A DNA stretch of 6,491 nt from JACRBK01 sp964427955. Its GTDB lineage: Bacteria; Chloroflexota; Anaerolineae; Aggregatilineales; Aggregatilineaceae. A model generated the notes under the pieces. The model did not search any database, was not told where the DNA came from, and saw nothing but the letters and a program-made list of their open reading frames with translations. The DNA is taken from positions 1-6,491 of the forward strand of contig CAYRWY010000341.1 of the NCBI GenBank assembly GCA_964427955.1. The letters are read 5' to 3'. The translations under genes and the position numbers were made by a program. This document shows, one piece after another, positions 4,935 through 6,491 of this stretch. Each line of letters starts with the position of its first letter. Within the stretch, counting starts at the first letter, position 1.

Positions 4935-6179
4935 CTAGCCTTCGCCCTCTTCCGGGGCGGCAGGTTCCTCGATGGCCGGAGGCTCATCCGGTTGAGCCGG
5001 TTCGGCGGGCGGCACCTCGCCACCGGGCGCGGGGGTCCCATCCTGCGCGACACCCCAACGCTGGGTAAAGCCCACGCGGCGCTGATCCGGTTCCAGGCGG
5101 CTGATGCACAGTTGCAGCCGGTCGCCCTTCTTGACGTAGCTGTGCGGTTCCTTCAGCGTGCCGTCGCCCATCTCGCTCAGGTGCAGCAGCCCTTCCAGGC
5201 CGTCGTCCAGGGCGATGAACGCGCCAAAGTCCACCACATTGGTGACCGCGCCCTCGACCAACATGCCTTCGTGATAGCGTTCCAGGGCGTTCTTCCAGGG
5301 ATCGTCCAGCAGACGCTTGCGGCTGAGCGCGATCCGGTTGGTCTCGCGATCCAGGCTGAGCACGTACACGTCGATTTCGTCGCCGACCTTCAAGACGTCA
5401 CGCGGGTGATCGACCCGGTGCCAGGCCAGCTCGCTGACGTGGATCAGGCCATCCGCGCCGCCCAGGTTGACGAACGCGCCGAAGTCGCGCAGGCCGGTCA
5501 CGACCCCGCGCACCACGTCGCCCTCGTGCAGTTCGGAGAGCAGGCGGGCTTTCTGCTGGGCGCGCCATTCGCGCTGCGCTTCCCGTTCCGAGAAGATCAG
5601 GCGGCGGCGATCCTGGTCCACTTCGATCACCTTGACGCCGAGTTTCTGGCCGATCAGGCTGTTGAGCGCCTCGCGGCGATCATTGCCCTGCAAGCCCGCG
5701 CTGACGGTGACCATGTGCGACGATGGAATGAAGCCTTCCAGCCGTTCCCAGCGTACCAGCACGCCACCCCGGTTATGCCCGGTGACCACGACTTCTACCA
5801 CCTGGTCACTTTCCAGCAGATGGCGGGCGGAATCCCAGTCGTGCTGCTGAAGGCCCATGTTGATCGAGACGATCAGGTTGCCATCGCTGTCACGCGGGTT
5901 CAGCACGTAGACCGGGACTTTCTCATTGACCTTGAGAGTCTTGCGGTATTCGGGGTCCAGCCGCTCAAGGTCTTGCGCAGTGACAATACCGTCCTGCTTG
6001 GCCCCCATATCGACAATGATCTCGTTCGGCTCGATCTGGAGAATCATCGCCTCGCGGATTTCCCCCCGGTGAGGCGGCTCGTAATCGAACGAGGCGTCCA
6101 GCATTTCCAGAAAACTCTGTTCGGACTCTTCCGGTTCGCTGGCGGGAGTCTGTTGGTTCTTGCTTTCGTCGAAGTCCAT
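4935..6179 (-). CDS. rpsA: S1 RNA-binding domain protein, ribosomal protein S1 homologue
   Basis: Ribosomal protein S1 and its relatives bind single-stranded, often U-rich mRNA on the 30S subunit and help start translation. This 414-residue protein has an acidic N-terminus (1-35), then four S1 (OB-fold) repeats at about 37-107, 124-198, 218-288 and 303-374. A Pro/Glu-rich low-complexity tail (375-414) follows. Repeats 3 and 4 carry the strongest RNA-binding signatures: GVVTGLRDFGAFVNLGGADG then LIHVSEL, and GAVTNVVDFGAFIALDDGLE then LLHLSEM. Repeats 1 and 2 are more diverged (IVDMGAKQDGIVTAQDL, GGVLVRWERLEGFIPSSHM), as in ribosome-binding S1 N-terminal domains. Four repeats is fewer than the six of E. 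coli S1 but usual in many Gram-positive and deep-branching bacteria. AAGGTGG (6190-6196) lies 10 nt before the ATG. The gene stands alone with its own promoter and terminator. The gene symbol assumes orthology with rpsA. Confidence 0.88.
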   Translation of the reverse strand: MDFDESKNQQTPASEPEESEQSFLEMLDASFDYEPPHRGEIREAMILQIEPNEIIVDMGAKQDGIVTAQDLERLDPEYRKTLKVNEKVPVYVLNPRDSDGNLIVSINMGLQQHDWDSARHLLESDQVVEVVVTGHNRGGVLVRWERLEGFIPSSHMVTVSAGLQGNDRREALNSLIGQKLGVKVIEVDQDRRRLIFSEREAQREWRAQQKARLLSELHEGDVVRGVVTGLRDFGAFVNLGGADGLIHVSELAWHRVDHPRDVLKVGDEIDVYVLSLDRETNRIALSRKRLLDDPWKNALERYHEGMLVEGAVTNVVDFGAFIALDDGLEGLLHLSEMGDGTLKEPHSYVKKGDRLQLCISRLEPDQRRVGFTQRWGVAQDGTPAPGGEVPPAEPAQPDEPPAIEEPAAPEEGEG

Positions 6180-6228
6180 ACTCTATATACCACCTTACGT
6201 TAGGGAAACGGCCCAACCACACGGGATG

Positions 6229-6287
6229 CGCGTTTTTTTCGCGGTTCCTAGTATCTTTGATAATAACAGAAAATAAAAATTAGGAAC
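6229..6287 (-). promoter_or_regulatory. Structured AT-rich leader of the S1 gene
   Basis: On the minus strand GTTCCTA (6287-6281) and TAGGAAC (6250-6244) can form a 7-bp stem around a 30-nt AT-rich loop that includes ATTTTTATTTTCTG. Directly after it comes CGCG-AAAAAAA-CGCG (6243-6229), a small hairpin with an A7 loop. Both lie in the ~145-nt untranslated leader between the predicted promoter and the S1 start codon. A U-rich exposed loop is the type of site S1 proteins bind, so feedback control is possible. That role is inference only. Confidence 0.4.
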
Positions 6288-6331
6288 AGACAGCACTGCG
6301 AGTGTACCGAGCCGAGTGTGCGCACAATGTA

Positions 6332-6360
6332 AGTATAGCCTGATGCGTGATTGGCGACAA
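6332..6360 (-). promoter_or_regulatory. Candidate sigma70 promoter of the S1 gene
   Basis: On the minus strand TTGTCG (6360-6355) is followed after 17 nt by TATACT (6337-6332). These match four and five of the six consensus bases. Transcription would start near 6325, giving a leader of about 145 nt. Other weaker -10-like sites (TACACT, TATTAT) lie closer to the gene, so this is the best candidate rather than a certain one. Confidence 0.5.
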
Positions 6361-6491
6361 GCGCGGCCCACCGGGGGGGTATTTCAGGCGTTTTCCCCCC
6401 ATCCCCGGCCCTTCCCCCACCAGGAGGGTGGGAGGATAGGGGGTGGCGAAGCGTGAACGATGCTGTTGGCGAATTCATACCTCACCCCTAA
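6361..6491. repeat. Intergenic end of window with degenerate G/C-rich hairpin and partial repeat copy
   Basis: No gene is seen here. CCCCCCATCCCC (6395-6406) and CTTCCCCCACC (6411-6421) face GGTGGGAGG (6427-6435) and ATAGGGGG (6436-6443). Together they form an imperfect hairpin of the same C-rich/G-rich style as 2660-2724 but clearly diverged from it. The last 12 bases of the window, CCTCACCCCTAA (6480-6491), are identical to 2664-2675. A second copy of that inverted repeat probably continues beyond the edge. Confidence 0.55.

Noticed and set aside
4893..6203. A 436-codon open frame on the plus strand opposite the S1 gene
   Set aside because: It is a shadow of the S1 gene. The minus strand shows four S1 repeats with a ribosome site and terminator, while this frame shows no domain.
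6248..6478. Short minus-strand open frame upstream of the S1 gene
   Set aside because: It runs across the G/C-rich hairpin and the AT-rich leader, has a low-complexity product and no ribosome site.
1..6491. CRISPR array, tRNA or rRNA genes, intact insertion sequence, phage or defence genes
   Set aside because: No regularly spaced direct repeats, tRNA cloverleaf, rRNA signature, transposase, integrase or recognisable defence domain was seen on either strand.

Overview
The window looks like a piece of a GC-rich bacterial chromosome, most likely from a Chloroflexota (Anaerolineae-like) organism. This assignment is an inference. It rests on a T-box leader of the long, GC-rich kind, a TrpB2-type tryptophan synthase, a four-domain S1 protein with an acidic proline-rich tail, and intergenic hairpins of the CCTCACCCCTAACCCCTCTCC type. 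No rRNA or marker gene is present to confirm it. Coding sequence is strongly GC-rich at third positions. The spacers at about 720-830 and 6250-6290, and the first ~190 bases, are clearly more AT-rich.

Layout. At the left edge, on the minus strand, is a secreted or membrane-anchored protein (22-696) with one complete carbohydrate-binding-like beta domain and a second domain that breaks off early. An AT-rich spacer follows. A plus-strand transcription unit then begins: a near-consensus sigma70 promoter (866-894), a complete tryptophan-specific T-box riboswitch (901-1149) with its terminator (1113-1149), and a stand-alone trpB2 gene (1209-2603). The leader carries a UGG specifier and a UGGC tRNA-acceptor bulge, both of which fit tRNA-Trp. 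The layout therefore predicts that uncharged tRNA-Trp switches trpB2 on.

From 2604 to 2840 there is no gene. This stretch holds a nested inverted-repeat element (2620-2764) with a long hairpin inside it, and next to it a perfect 18-bp palindrome (2770-2787). Next come two minus-strand genes that read as an operon, 20 nt apart: a class I SAM-dependent methyltransferase (3824-4681, first) and an HhH-GPD DNA glycosylase-like protein (2841-3803, second). The glycosylase appears to have Glu where the catalytic Asp is expected.

The 4682-4934 spacer holds a short plus-strand coding remnant (4764-4862) and a rho-independent terminator for the minus-strand gene to its right. That gene is an S1-domain protein (4935-6179, rpsA-like). 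It has a candidate promoter at 6332-6360 and a long AT-rich leader containing a 7-bp stem that closes a U-rich 30-nt loop. The right end (about 6361-6491) is intergenic, with another degenerate G/C-rich hairpin and the first 12 bases of what looks like a second copy of the 2660-2724 hairpin repeat.

I did not find a wholly new multi-gene system. The most informative signal is the tryptophan T-box on a trpB2 gene that has no trpA next to it. After that come the unusual glycosylase active site and the possible autoregulatory leader of the S1 gene.
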